From Autumnicola lenta (GTDB lineage: Bacteria; Bacteroidota; Bacteroidia; Flavobacteriales; Flavobacteriaceae): a stretch of DNA of 64,000 bases. Both the position numbers and the translations under genes were made by a program. This document shows positions 1-8,993 of the stretch, piece by piece. Every line of letters begins with the position of its first letter. The first letter of the stretch is position 1. Where the stretch lies: assembly GCF_031846515.1 (NCBI RefSeq), contig NZ_JAVRHO010000014.1:45715-109714 (forward strand), read 5' to 3'. The notes beneath the pieces were generated by a model. It was not told where the DNA came from and ran no database searches. It saw nothing but the letters and a program-made list of their open reading frames with translations.

Positions 1-154
1 ATGTTAATAAAGCTTCTCTAAGGGTTTCTCCAGAAACACCCATGGGTTTATAAAATCCCCTGTTAAACAGGTGGCGCATAGTAATGTACATTCTTTCTAT
101 TGCGCTGGAACTTTCCTGAGCACGTGTGCGTCCCTGAATTTTTAAATTCGACAT
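1..154 (-). CDS. Hypothetical protein, N-terminal 51 residues only
   Basis: An open frame starts at the ATG at 152-154 and runs off the left edge of the window. The visible N-terminus begins MSNLKIQGRTRAQESSSA and continues with RMYITMRHLFNRGFYKPMG. It has no signal peptide or membrane segment and reads as a cytoplasmic, conserved-looking protein. I do not recognise a named function. It lies 26 bp before the end of the GH3-family gene on the same strand, so it may be the last gene of the operon that starts at the M23 peptidase gene. The C-terminal part is outside the window. Confidence 0.6.
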   Translation of the reverse strand, partial: MSNLKIQGRTRAQESSSAIERMYITMRHLFNRGFYKPMGVSGETLREALLT

Positions 155-179
155 ATATTCTTTTAATTCTCTAAATTAT

Positions 180-1661
180 TTACAGCTTATCAGCAATATT
201 TCTATCGTTAGACAACCGCGGAAGCTTATTCTGCCCACCCAATTTTCCAATGGATTTCATGTACTTCTGAAATCCATCACGCGGAACTTTGGTTATTTTC
301 AAAGGTTGAAGAATTTTTCCTTCAATCAAATCGAAATAATAAGAATTTTGCTTTTGCATAGATTTATCCAGAATCTCGTTGAATTTCTTAAAGTCTTCCG
401 GCTCCTTTTCAAATTCTATAAACCATTCATGATAAGGCAGCTCCTCCCCTCCCGGGGTGATTTGCGGTGCAACTGTGAACTCGCTTATTCTGGCATCTGT
501 TTCAGATGTCGCTATCTGCATAGCTTCTTCTACTTCCTTAGCAATTACATGCTCCCCAAAAGCGGAAATAAAATGCTTTATTCTTCCAGACACTATAAGT
601 CTATATGGTTTTGTAGAGGTGAACTGAACGGTATCGCCCACGTTATACGCCCATAATCCAGCCGTAGTGGAAACGATCATCACGTAATTTTGGCCAATTT
701 CGACCTTTCCAATGCTAAGCCTGTCCGGATTATTACTGTAAAATTCTTCAGCTTTTATAAATTCATAGAACATTCCGGAATCCAGCTGTAACAGCATCCC
801 TTTTTCATCCTGTTTATCCTGAAAAGCAAAAAATCCTTCAGAAGCGGGATAAAGTTCAATGCTATCTACTTTCCTGCCAATCAGATTTTCAAATTTCGAA
901 CGATAGGGCTCAAAGTTGACTCCGCCATAAATAAACAAATTGAAGTTTGGAAAAAGATCACCGACTTTTTTGCCAGTTTTCTTCTGCAGGCGTTCAAAAT
1001 ACATTTGCACCCATGACGGAATCCCACTAATAACGGTCATATTCTCCTTTTGGGTTTCTTCTACAATTGCGTCGACCTTAGTTTCCCAATCCTCGATAGA
1101 ATTAGTTTCCCAGCTCGGCAGTCGGTTTTTTTGAAGGTATGCGGGAACGTAATGAGCTACGATTCCTGAGAGCCTTCCGAGTTTAACTCCATTTTTATCC
1201 TGCATTTCCGGACTGCCCTGTAAAAAAATCATTTTACCATCTACAAAAGAAGAGTTTCCGGTTTCAGCGATATAACATAATATAGCGTTCCGGGCAGCGT
1301 TGATATGCGTGGGCATAGAATCCTTTGTAAGCGGTATATATTTTGCACCGCTTGTAGTTCCTGAAGTCTTGGCGTAATAAAGAGGCCTTCCCGGCCACAG
1401 AACACTTTCTTCCCCGCCTACCATACGGTCTACATAAGATTTTAGTTCTTCATAGTCCCTCACCGGCACATTTTCAGCAAAATCCTTATAAGTCTTAATT
1501 TGCTTAAAATTATGATCCTTACCAAAGGCCGTGTATTTTCCTTTAGCTATTAACTGCTGGAAAACCTTCATTTGAGTATCCTCAGGCTTAGAAGACCATT
1601 TCCTTATACTATTTTGCACTTGTTTGGCAAATATTTTTGCTCCTAAAGATTTTAAAGACAT
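180..1661 (-). CDS. GH3 auxin-responsive promoter family protein (acyl-adenylate/acyl-amido synthetase-like)
   Basis: This 493-residue protein belongs to the GH3 branch of the adenylate-forming (ANL) enzymes, which in plants conjugate amino acids to carboxylic acids. The ATP-binding loop is visible as SGTTSGAKYIP at about residues 100-110, and a second ANL-like block, YPASEGFF, lies near residue 275. No signal peptide or membrane segment is seen. Bacterial GH3 proteins are common in Bacteroidota but their substrate is not established, so amide or ester synthesis on an unknown acid is inference. It starts 2 bp after the stop of the M23 peptidase gene and is almost certainly co-transcribed with it from the promoter near 2551. 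A TTTCGACC-containing variant of the dispersed repeat lies at 692-705. Confidence 0.9.
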   Translation of the reverse strand: MSLKSLGAKIFAKQVQNSIRKWSSKPEDTQMKVFQQLIAKGKYTAFGKDHNFKQIKTYKDFAENVPVRDYEELKSYVDRMVGGEESVLWPGRPLYYAKTSGTTSGAKYIPLTKDSMPTHINAARNAILCYIAETGNSSFVDGKMIFLQGSPEMQDKNGVKLGRLSGIVAHYVPAYLQKNRLPSWETNSIEDWETKVDAIVEETQKENMTVISGIPSWVQMYFERLQKKTGKKVGDLFPNFNLFIYGGVNFEPYRSKFENLIGRKVDSIELYPASEGFFAFQDKQDEKGMLLQLDSGMFYEFIKAEEFYSNNPDRLSIGKVEIGQNYVMIVSTTAGLWAYNVGDTVQFTSTKPYRLIVSGRIKHFISAFGEHVIAKEVEEAMQIATSETDARISEFTVAPQITPGGEELPYHEWFIEFEKEPEDFKKFNEILDKSMQKQNSYYFDLIEGKILQPLKITKVPRDGFQKYMKSIGKLGGQNKLPRLSNDRNIADKL

Positions 1662-1663
1662 AG

Positions 1664-2533
1664 TTAGTTGAAATCTATATATTCTGTAGGATCCACAGGG
1701 GTTCCTTCATTCCATAATTCGAAGTGAAGATGCGGTCCAGTAGTAAATTCTCCTGTAGAACCTGCCGTAGCAATTACTTCTCCTGCTCTTACAGCATCCC
1801 CCTGCTCTTTTGTAAGGGAAGCATTATGTTTATATACCGAAAGCAAGTCGTACCCGTGCTTTACGATTATTACGTAACCTGTTTCTGTAGTCCATTCCGA
1901 AAAAATGACACGCCCGTCTGCAATAGATTTTATTGGCGAATTCCTTGCAACCACCACATCTACGGCGAAATGCTTTTCATCTGCATCAAATTCTTCTGAA
2001 ATAGAGCCTTTTACCGGTGCAATAAGCGAAAAGTTAATATTTTCTGTTGCACCAGGTAAAATATTGTATTTATCCTCCTGCGCGACCTGTTCCCTCAGCA
2101 AAGAATCGGCTCGTGAAGGTTCAACCTCTTCCATATCCTGATTATATTCGGAATCTGCCAAAACAGAATCCCTGTTTAAGGCATAAGCTTCAAGATCTCC
2201 GGTGAGTACGCTTTTTATAGAGCCCAAATATTGATTATTCATTCTAATTACTCCTTGCAGGGAATCTGTAGTATACGCCAGATTCACCGCCCTCTCCTTA
2301 AGTTTGGCAGATGAGTAACCGGGAATATATTCTTTTAGAGGTGTGAAAGCAATAATATAAGTGGTTGCTGCAATTAATATAATTGCACTAAGGGTTATTG
2401 TTACAAAAACATTTAATCTTGTAAGTTTAAAAGAAAGCCTTTCTTCAAAAGTATCTTCATTAAGAATAACGAGCCGATACTTATGCAAAAGTTTCTTCGA
2501 GAACTTCCTTTTATTTTTTGATTTATCTGCCAT
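1664..2533 (-). CDS. M23 family metallopeptidase, membrane-anchored LytM-type
   Basis: A 289-residue bitopic protein with a basic N-terminus, one membrane segment at about residues 42-63 and a C-terminal LytM/M23 domain from about residue 170. The zinc and catalytic residues are all present: H188 and D192 (HFAVD), H236, and H268/H270 (GPHLHFELW), so an active peptidoglycan endopeptidase is expected in the periplasm. A central region of about 100 residues looks helical. It leads a two- or three-gene operon with the GH3-family gene 2 bp downstream. A -7 element TATCTTTG sits 18-25 bp before the start codon. Confidence 0.92.
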   Translation of the reverse strand: MADKSKNKRKFSKKLLHKYRLVILNEDTFEERLSFKLTRLNVFVTITLSAIILIAATTYIIAFTPLKEYIPGYSSAKLKERAVNLAYTTDSLQGVIRMNNQYLGSIKSVLTGDLEAYALNRDSVLADSEYNQDMEEVEPSRADSLLREQVAQEDKYNILPGATENINFSLIAPVKGSISEEFDADEKHFAVDVVVARNSPIKSIADGRVIFSEWTTETGYVIIVKHGYDLLSVYKHNASLTKEQGDAVRAGEVIATAGSTGEFTTGPHLHFELWNEGTPVDPTEYIDFN

Positions 2534-2550
2534 TTAAATTCAATAGTATA

Positions 2551-2558
2551 CAAAGATA
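2551..2558 (-). promoter_or_regulatory. Bacteroidota -7 promoter element for the M23 gene
   Basis: The minus strand reads TATCTTTG, matching TAnnTTTG, 18 bp before the ATG of the M23 peptidase gene. No convincing TTG -33 box at the usual distance was seen. Confidence 0.5.
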
Positions 2559-2723
2559 TAGTAAAAAAAGAATGCTAATTAAAAACATCCTGTAGTTAAT
2601 CCTGCCTGAATTTGTATTTATAAGTGGTCCAAAATCATTTCAAGTTTCCCAAAAAGCACCAAAGCCTAAGTTAAATTTATACAATTTTGTCACTTCTTAA
2701 CGTTTATATTAGTGAATTCTTGT

Positions 2724-2731
2724 TAAGTTTG
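2724..2731 (+). promoter_or_regulatory. Bacteroidota -7 promoter element for tatA
   Basis: TAAGTTTG matches TAnnTTTG and lies 20 bp before the tatA start codon; it gives a short leader. Confidence 0.5.
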
Positions 2732-2751
2732 CAATACTAAATCTCAAAAAT

Positions 2752-2961
2752 ATGAACGCATTAATATTACCCTTAGTAATAGGAGCGCCCCAGATTATCT
2801 TAATTGTAGTTGTGATACTTCTCCTTTTCGGAGGACGTAAAATACCAGAACTAATGAGAGGGTTAGGTAGCGGTATAAAAGAATTTAAAGACGCTTCTAA
2901 AGACGACGAGGATCCAAATGCAACTCAGGATCCGAAGCATGTTCCAGAGGATAGGAAATAA
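2752..2961 (+). CDS. tatA: Twin-arginine translocase subunit TatA/TatE
   Basis: A 69-residue protein with the TatA layout: a short N-terminus, one hydrophobic helix at about residues 10-26, the FGG(R)KIPEL hinge, an amphipathic helix (GLGSGIKEFKDA) and an acidic, charged tail. TatA forms the pore for folded proteins exported with twin-arginine signals in the inner membrane. It is monocistronic here: it has its own -7 element at 2724 and a strong hairpin terminator directly after the stop. No tatB or tatC lies in the window, which is usual in this phylum, where the tat genes are scattered. Confidence 0.93.
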   Translation: MNALILPLVIGAPQIILIVVVILLLFGGRKIPELMRGLGSGIKEFKDASKDDEDPNATQDPKHVPEDRK

Positions 2962-2977
2962 AAAAGAAAGATATTTT

Positions 2978-3008
2978 AAAAAACCCAACCTTCCGGTTGG
3001 GTTTTTAT
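2978..3008. terminator. Bidirectional terminator between tatA and the DUF4837 gene
   Basis: A 9-bp GC-containing stem (AACCCAACC with GGTTGGGTT, loop TTCC, 2982-3003) has T-runs on the plus side and A-runs on the other, so it can serve both converging genes. Confidence 0.85.
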
Positions 3009-3009
3009 T

Positions 3010-3987
3010 TTAGTCTATTTTAGCTGATCTAAGTATCGCATCGAGTTCAAACATATTATCCCTTTTTGCCATAGACGGGGAAAACACAAAACCTTCCAGA
3101 ATTACATATCTGTCATTCTCTTCATCTCTTACTGCATAATTCACAAAAGGACCAGCCATAAAAGCATTCTTAACATCCCAGGTTCCTCTGGTTTCATAAG
3201 CAAAGTGTCCATCTATACTTGATTCAAAAAGATAGGGAGCATATGCTTCTTCAGTTTGCATATAGGTTCCTTCTACAGGACCGGGTATGTATTTCTTTCC
3301 AATAGAATCACGCATTTTGATAATACTGCCTATTACATTAGTATCATTCTCTATAGTTCTAAGTGGCACCTCGTAAATAAGAATTTCCATTAATCCTTTT
3401 GGAATTTCTTTTCTAATCCATATAAAATCCTCCTCATTCATGGCATACCGATAAGCTGTTGGTATCTTCAAGGACACTCCAAGTTTTTCCTTTAGGATTT
3501 CATCATCTTTAAGAGATTTCCCAATCCTACGCTGTTTTTCTTTTAATTCTGTTTTCTTAAGAATTTCTACAATACTATCAGAGTTTTTCTTGATTACATC
3601 AATCAAATCTTCATTCGTCTGCCCTTTCACTACAACACCAGTCTGGGGTTTAGCGTATTCCTCCCGTAGAATTCCAAAAGCACGCTCTGTCCCTTTCTCG
3701 ACATGCAGAAACAAGCGATTTTTCCTGACAAAACCCGAAAAAGCCTGTGGTGGTATCTGGCTTAAAGAAAATAAAGGTTCTTCCTGCGGTAAACCGTCTA
3801 CAGGTGCTGCAAGATGGTTTCTTACCACTTCACCTACTTCACCCTCCCAAAGGTTATTTTCCATTACTACAGTAAGCTGATTAATATTTCCGGAGGAATC
3901 TGAAAGAATACGTTCATTTTCTGTGGAATCGTTCTTACAGGAAACTAAGAATATAATACTGAGGAGAAGAAGAAAACTTTTTTTCAT
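3010..3987 (-). CDS. DUF4837 family lipoprotein
   Basis: A 325-residue protein with a lipoprotein signal peptide (MKKSFLLLLSIIFLVSC, lipid-bearing C17) followed by a soluble domain that I recognise as the DUF4837 family of Bacteroidota. Function is unknown; the lipobox places it in the envelope, probably facing the periplasm. It is the last gene of a minus-strand run pgk, LysM transglycosylase, DUF4837, with 23 bp between it and the transglycosylase gene, and it ends on the shared terminator at 2978. Co-occurrence with a murein transglycosylase suggests an envelope role, but that is only context. Confidence 0.85.
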   Translation of the reverse strand: MKKSFLLLLSIIFLVSCKNDSTENERILSDSSGNINQLTVVMENNLWEGEVGEVVRNHLAAPVDGLPQEEPLFSLSQIPPQAFSGFVRKNRLFLHVEKGTERAFGILREEYAKPQTGVVVKGQTNEDLIDVIKKNSDSIVEILKKTELKEKQRRIGKSLKDDEILKEKLGVSLKIPTAYRYAMNEEDFIWIRKEIPKGLMEILIYEVPLRTIENDTNVIGSIIKMRDSIGKKYIPGPVEGTYMQTEEAYAPYLFESSIDGHFAYETRGTWDVKNAFMAGPFVNYAVRDEENDRYVILEGFVFSPSMAKRDNMFELDAILRSAKID

Positions 3988-4010
3988 TTTGATGGTTTTG
4001 GATTATGATA

Positions 4011-5594
4011 TCAGCCTTTCGAAATCTTTAATGTCATTCCAGGTCTAAGTGTGTTACTATTCATATCATTCCAACTCCTCAAATTCTGTACCGTAACTCC
4101 TGGAAACTTTTTTGATATACTCCAAAGAGAATCTCCATTCTTGACTTTATATACTTTTGGATTATTGCTATTGCGTGTTTCAGCCTCTTCTGATTGCTGT
4201 GCTACAACAGGTTTCCTTGGAAATACCGTAAGATACTGCCCAATTCTTAAATTATTACTTCTTAAATTATTCCATTTTCTAATTTCGCTTACACCAACTC
4301 CATATTTTTCAGCAATACGACCCAAATAATCTCCGCTTCTAACACGATATCTAATCCGCTCTTCTGTTTTCACATACTGCGGAAGGTTTTCTTTTTCCTT
4401 CTCTAAATCACTTGAAACATATTCATATATCGCAGCTTCGTTCGAAACAAACGCACCGGTTGAAGGCCTGGGAAGCCTTAGCGTATAATTTTCATCCTTT
4501 ACAAAAGGAATGACATCAAGCTTATAACTCGGATTTAAAAATTGCAGCATATTTTTATCAACTCCGGTAATTTTTGAAATGTGGTCAAAACTCAGCATTT
4601 CTTTTACCCTTATGGTATCAGTTTCAAAATAAGCGACATCGGGTCGATTGGGCTGAAAATTGTGTTCTTCGGCATACTCAAAAAGATATAAAGTTGCCAG
4701 GAAAGCGGGCACATAACCTGCTGTTTCACGTGGAAGATATCTTCTTAGATCCCAATAATCAACAGATCCTCCACTCCTGCGTATCGCTTTTGCAACATTC
4801 CCCGGACCGGAATTGTATGAAGCGAGAACAAGATCCCAATCCCCAAAAGTCTTATATAAACTTGCTAAATATTGTGCTGCTGCTTCAGTAGATTTTACCG
4901 GATCCATACGCTCATCTACATAAGAACTAACATCAAGATCGAACATTTTACCCGTAGGGAACATAAACTGCCACAATCCAGTAGCCCCAACTCTTGATCT
5001 TGCTCTAGGATTAAGTGCAGATTCTACTATTGCAAGGTATTTTATCTCCAACGGAATATCATAGCGGTCCAGTTCCTGCTCAAAAAGAGGAAAATAATAG
5101 TCACTCAATGCCATAAGGCGCTCCATAGCATGCTTGTTGCGCTTTAGATAAGATTTTATTACACTTTCCAGACTTGGATTATATTCAATATTAAAAGGAG
5201 TTCTGGCATTAAGGTTCTTAAGCCGCGCTTTAAGGGTATCTGTTGGAAGCTCAGTATAAACTACTTCTGAATAATCCTGTTCGAGAACACTTTTATGCAT
5301 TGTTTCAAACAGATCAGAATTTGTAAGTTCCTGTTTCCAAATAGAATCTATTTTACGTGCACGGGGCAGATCTTTTAATGCCACAGTTGAAGAATCCCGA
5401 ACTATAGCAGAGATCGGGATTCTGTTTTTAAATTCGGGGTCAGGTTCAGCCAGTTCAATTTCAGTGTCAACAGATTTCTGAAAAATCTGAACTCTAAAAT
5501 TTGTTTTCTCCACCTGCTTTTTCTTCCCATTTTGCGCATAAGTGTTAAGTGCTATAAGTGAGAAGATGATCAACATTCCCCTTCTAATCATCAT
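4011..5594 (-). CDS. MltD-like lytic transglycosylase with two LysM domains
   Basis: A 527-residue exported protein: signal peptide (about residues 1-20), a helical spacer, an SLT/goose-lysozyme-type transglycosylase domain at about residues 165-320 and two C-terminal LysM peptidoglycan-binding repeats near residues 414-457 and 479-523. The catalytic glutamate is E191 in ESALNPRARSRVGATGLWQF, and the conserved YNSGPGNV block follows. It would cleave glycan strands in the periplasm. It sits between pgk (41 bp upstream) and the DUF4837 lipoprotein gene on the same strand. The start used gives MMIRRGML; the second or later Met (M7) is also possible. Confidence 0.93.
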   Translation of the reverse strand: MMIRRGMLIIFSLIALNTYAQNGKKKQVEKTNFRVQIFQKSVDTEIELAEPDPEFKNRIPISAIVRDSSTVALKDLPRARKIDSIWKQELTNSDLFETMHKSVLEQDYSEVVYTELPTDTLKARLKNLNARTPFNIEYNPSLESVIKSYLKRNKHAMERLMALSDYYFPLFEQELDRYDIPLEIKYLAIVESALNPRARSRVGATGLWQFMFPTGKMFDLDVSSYVDERMDPVKSTEAAAQYLASLYKTFGDWDLVLASYNSGPGNVAKAIRRSGGSVDYWDLRRYLPRETAGYVPAFLATLYLFEYAEEHNFQPNRPDVAYFETDTIRVKEMLSFDHISKITGVDKNMLQFLNPSYKLDVIPFVKDENYTLRLPRPSTGAFVSNEAAIYEYVSSDLEKEKENLPQYVKTEERIRYRVRSGDYLGRIAEKYGVGVSEIRKWNNLRSNNLRIGQYLTVFPRKPVVAQQSEEAETRNSNNPKVYKVKNGDSLWSISKKFPGVTVQNLRSWNDMNSNTLRPGMTLKISKG

Positions 5595-5635
5595 TTCCAG
5601 TTATTCTGCATAGTCCATAGTCTACACACATTATT

Positions 5636-6820
5636 TTATTTACCTATTGCTTCTATTCCCGGCAAGGATTTTCCCTCCAGCATTTCCAACATTGCTCCAC
5701 CTCCGGTAGATACATAACTAACCCGGTCTTCCAAACCAAATTTCTTAACTGCCGCGACAGAATCTCCACCACCTACAAGAGAAAAAGCCCCTTTTTCAGT
5801 AGCTTCTGCTATGGCTTTACCTAATTCTATTGTTCCTTTTGCAAAAGCATCCATTTCAAAAACTCCCAGTGGTCCATTCCAAAGGATAATTTTAGAATCT
5901 GAAATTACTTTTGAAAAATTTCTTAACGTTTCTGGTCCTACATCAAGACCCATCCAACCATCAGGAATTTCGTCTACACGTTCAATCTGGGTACTGGCCT
6001 GTTCAGAAAAACTATCTGCAATAATCGAATCTACCGGTAAATGTACCTGAACCCCTTTTTCTTTGGCTTTTTTAAGTATTTCCAAAGCTAATTCCTGTTT
6101 ATCATCTTCCACAAGAGATGTACCAATTTTACCTCCCTGGGCTTTAATGAAGGTATATGTCATCCCACCTCCAATGATAAGATGATCGATCTTGTCCAGA
6201 ATATTCTCAATAACTGTAATTTTTGAAGATACTTTTGCTCCTCCTAAAACAGCAGTTACAGGTTTCTCTTTGCTATTTAAAACCTTATCAAGACTTTTTA
6301 TTTCTTTAGCCAATAAATATCCAAAGCATTTTTTATCGAAAAACTGAGCTACAATGGTTGTAGAAGCGTGTGCCCGGTGTGCCGTACCAAAAGCGTCATT
6401 CACATATATATCTCCAAACTCAGACAGCTTTTTTGCAAATTCTTTATCTCCTTTGGTTTCTTCATCATGAAAACGCAGGTTTTCAAGAAGCAGAATTTCT
6501 CCCGGTTTAAGATCAGAAGCAGCTTTTTTCACATCCTCCCCAATACAATCCTCAACAAACTTTGGCTTTACCCCAATAACCTTGGCTACTTCCTCTACAA
6601 CATTCCGCAATGAAAACTTTTCTTCTCTTCCTTTAGGTCTTCCCAGGTGCGACATAAGTACCACACTTCCTCCATCTTCAAGAATTTTCAGAATAGTTGG
6701 TTTTGCTGCCTCAATACGGTTATTATCTGTAACCTCCAGGTCTTCATTTAAAGGTACATTAAAATCTACCCTTATTAACGCCTGTTTATCTTTGAAGTTG
6801 TAATCGTCTAATGTTTTCAT
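5636..6820 (-). CDS. pgk: Phosphoglycerate kinase
   Basis: A 394-residue cytoplasmic enzyme of glycolysis that moves phosphate between 1,3-bisphosphoglycerate and ADP. The N-domain substrate motif RVDFNVPL, the GTAHRAHAST block and the C-domain nucleotide loop (LVGGGDSVAAVKKF) are all present, and the length is normal. It is transcribed away from holB. The minus strand carries TATATTTG at 6914-6921, giving a leader of roughly 90 nt. Confidence 0.98.
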   Translation of the reverse strand: MKTLDDYNFKDKQALIRVDFNVPLNEDLEVTDNNRIEAAKPTILKILEDGGSVVLMSHLGRPKGREEKFSLRNVVEEVAKVIGVKPKFVEDCIGEDVKKAASDLKPGEILLLENLRFHDEETKGDKEFAKKLSEFGDIYVNDAFGTAHRAHASTTIVAQFFDKKCFGYLLAKEIKSLDKVLNSKEKPVTAVLGGAKVSSKITVIENILDKIDHLIIGGGMTYTFIKAQGGKIGTSLVEDDKQELALEILKKAKEKGVQVHLPVDSIIADSFSEQASTQIERVDEIPDGWMGLDVGPETLRNFSKVISDSKIILWNGPLGVFEMDAFAKGTIELGKAIAEATEKGAFSLVGGGDSVAAVKKFGLEDRVSYVSTGGGAMLEMLEGKSLPGIEAIGK

Positions 6821-6913
6821 CTAATTTTTATTTTTTACAATCTACACCGCTGTTTGTTTAGCTGTGTTAAATAGATTTATTGATAATTGCCCTTTCTGAG
6901 GGCGGTCTTATTA

Positions 6914-6921
6914 CAAATATA
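6914..6921 (-). promoter_or_regulatory. -7 element for pgk
   Basis: TATATTTG on the minus strand, divergent from the holB promoter 36 bp away. Confidence 0.5.
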
Positions 6922-6956
6922 ATTTTTTCCGAAGATATAAAAGAGCATATAAATTA

Positions 6957-6964
6957 TATATTTG
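6957..6964 (+). promoter_or_regulatory. -7 element overlapping the holB start region
   Basis: TATATTTG ends only 3 bp before the likely holB ATG (6968), so the transcript start would fall at or within a few bases of the start codon. Confidence 0.45.
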
Positions 6965-6967
6965 CTT

Positions 6968-8122
6968 ATGCTTTTCTCCAATATAATAGGTTTACCGCAC
7001 ATAAAGAAACATCTTACAACTACTGCAGACAGGAGCAGGATTCCACATGCGCAGTTATTTGTAGGAAAAAAGGGCAGCGGAACGCTTCCTATGGCCATCG
7101 CTTATGCACAGTATATTCTCTGCCAGAATTCTGAGGGTGAAAATTCCTCCGGAGTTTCATCTTGCAACGTGAAATTTAACAATCTTTCGCATCCTGATCT
7201 TCATTTTGCTTTTCCTGTTGCAACCAATGATAAGGTTAAGAGCCACCCCGTTTCTTCCAATTTTCTTACAGAATGGAGAAAATTTGTTGCCTCCAATCCT
7301 TATGCAAATCTACTCGATTGGTATCAGGAAATAGGAATTGAGAAAAAGCAGGGACAGATTGGTGTAGATGAAGCACAAGACATTGTGAAGTCGCTTTCCC
7401 TAAAATCTTATGAAGGTGGATTTAAGGTGATGCTTATTTGGATGGCTGAAAAAATTAATACTGCAGCGGCGAATAAACTGCTTAAATTAATTGAAGAACC
7501 GCCGAATAAGACACTTTTTATCCTGATAACCGAAGATGAGGAACAAATTATACAAACGATACGTTCCCGGTGCCAAACCCTCCACTTTCCTCCTTTAGCT
7601 GAAGCAGACATTGCCCAGGCTTTAATAGATAAATATGATTGTGACAAAAGTGAAGCACTAAAAACGGCACATCAGGCCAATGGAAGCTACACTAATGCCA
7701 TTCACATTTACGAGAAAAAATCTGGTGATGAACAGTTCGAAAAATGGTTTATACAATGGGTTCGAACAGCTTTTAAAGCTAAAGGAAATAAAGCTACAGT
7801 TCTGGAATTAATTAGCTGGAGCGAAGAAATTGCCGCTTTGGGAAGAGAAACTCAGAAGAGCTTTTTGGAATTTTGTATAGATTTTTTCCGGCAGGCATTA
7901 ATGATGAATTATAAAGCCGAAGGTTTAGTTTATCTTTTACCTGAGACACCAAATTTTAAATTAGAAAATTTTGCACCATTCATACATGGTGGTAATATTA
8001 TCCCAATTTCTCAGGCCCTAGAGGAAGCAGCTTATCATATAGAGAGAAACGGGAATGCAAAAATTATTTTTACCGATCTTTCAATTAAACTTACACGATT
8101 TCTGCACAAAAAGGCGGCCTAG
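6968..8122 (+). CDS. holB: DNA polymerase III subunit delta-prime
   Basis: Clamp-loader ATPase subunit that helps place the sliding clamp on DNA. The N-terminus MLFSNIIGLPHIKKHL is typical of the family; the degenerate P-loop region is GKKGSGTLPMA, and the sensor motif RSRCQ is near residue 185. I use the ATG at 6968 rather than the in-frame TTG two codons upstream, giving 384 residues. The TAnnTTTG box at 6957-6964 lies almost on top of this start, so the mRNA may be leaderless or nearly so. It converges on the OmpH-like gene across a shared terminator at 8219. A copy of the dispersed repeat follows the stop at 8130. Confidence 0.93.
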   Translation: MLFSNIIGLPHIKKHLTTTADRSRIPHAQLFVGKKGSGTLPMAIAYAQYILCQNSEGENSSGVSSCNVKFNNLSHPDLHFAFPVATNDKVKSHPVSSNFLTEWRKFVASNPYANLLDWYQEIGIEKKQGQIGVDEAQDIVKSLSLKSYEGGFKVMLIWMAEKINTAAANKLLKLIEEPPNKTLFILITEDEEQIIQTIRSRCQTLHFPPLAEADIAQALIDKYDCDKSEALKTAHQANGSYTNAIHIYEKKSGDEQFEKWFIQWVRTAFKAKGNKATVLELISWSEEIAALGRETQKSFLEFCIDFFRQALMMNYKAEGLVYLLPETPNFKLENFAPFIHGGNIIPISQALEEAAYHIERNGNAKIIFTDLSIKLTRFLHKKAA

Positions 8123-8129
8123 CGAAAAC

Positions 8130-8140
8130 GGCAATTTTCG
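8130..8140 (+). repeat. Dispersed near-palindrome copy (intergenic)
   Basis: Exact core GGCAATTTTCG with a GCGAAAAC left arm, 7 bp after the holB stop codon. See the finding on the dispersed repeat. Confidence 0.6.
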
Positions 8141-8218
8141 GCACTATTGCTTTGAGGAAAAACTACAAAATTAACTTCGCTGCTGAAGAGTAGTGATCCA
8201 TTCTTTTCAAAATCAAAA

Positions 8219-8245
8219 AAGCCCCAGTCAAACTGAGGCTTAAAT
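8219..8245. terminator. Terminator between holB and the OmpH-like gene
   Basis: The stem pairs AAGCC and CAGT with ACTG and GGCTT around a one-base mismatch and the loop CAA. It lies between two converging genes and has A-rich and T-rich flanks on the two sides. Confidence 0.75.
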
Positions 8246-8265
8246 TTTGTAACAAAGAATAATAT

Positions 8266-8781
8266 TTATTCAGTCTCGTAATCTGCATTTAATTTTTCAA
8301 GAATTTCTTCAGTTAAATCCTTTCCATCCTTCGCAAACATAATACTGTTAGCAGCATCATTAGAACCAAAAATGTAGGTGTAACCGTTTTCCTGACCATA
8401 ATCCTGTACGTAATCTTTAACTTTACTTACAATAGAATCTACGGCAGCATCACTTTGGGCGCGTAATTGACCACCCTGGCTTTGTTGCTGTTGCTGTAAC
8501 ATTTGCTGCTGTCTCATTAATTCCTGTTCTTTCTCCTGGCGTTCAGTCTGGCTCATAGTATTCATGTTAGCCTGGTATTCCTGAACTTGTTTTTGAAATT
8601 CGCTGGCAGCGGCATCCAATTGTTGTCTTACAGAATCTGACTTAGCTGTAAATTCCGCCTCCACATCTTTCATCTCCTTATACTCCTGAATTAATTTTGA
8701 AGTATCAACATATGCTGTTTTTTCCTGATTACAGGAAGTCATAAAAATTCCTAAAACCAGAATTGCTAAAATTTTTTTCAT
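8266..8781 (-). CDS. OmpH/Skp-like periplasmic chaperone, lipoprotein form
   Basis: A 171-residue protein with a lipoprotein signal (MKKILAILVLGIFMTSC, C17), a start strand AYVDTSKLIQEY typical of the OmpH/Skp family, and a long coiled-coil that includes a glutamine-rich stretch (QQQMLQQQQQSQ, about residues 91-103), then a C-terminal beta-strand pair. Skp proteins hold unfolded outer-membrane proteins in the periplasm. The lipidation cysteine differs from classical soluble Skp and would tether it to a membrane; that is read directly from the lipobox. Its own -7 element lies at 8812. Confidence 0.88.
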   Translation of the reverse strand: MKKILAILVLGIFMTSCNQEKTAYVDTSKLIQEYKEMKDVEAEFTAKSDSVRQQLDAAASEFQKQVQEYQANMNTMSQTERQEKEQELMRQQQMLQQQQQSQGGQLRAQSDAAVDSIVSKVKDYVQDYGQENGYTYIFGSNDAANSIMFAKDGKDLTEEILEKLNADYETE

Positions 8782-8811
8782 GTTCTTATTTTCTTAAAAT
8801 TTAATTTGGCG

Positions 8812-8819
8812 CAAATGTA
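8812..8819 (-). promoter_or_regulatory. -7 element for the OmpH-like gene
   Basis: TACATTTG on the minus strand, 30 bp before the start codon. Confidence 0.5.
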
Positions 8820-8993
8820 AGAAAGTAAATAAATATTTCCACTGAAGTCCGATATAAGAATAATAATAGTATTTATAAGAAATAATGATTCTTATGTAAA
8901 CACAAATAAACTTATTCTATAAAAACTCATCCCATTAGAAGCTTTTTTCAAGCCTTTCTCCCCCAAAGCAGGTCGTTATATGTTTTTATTGCC

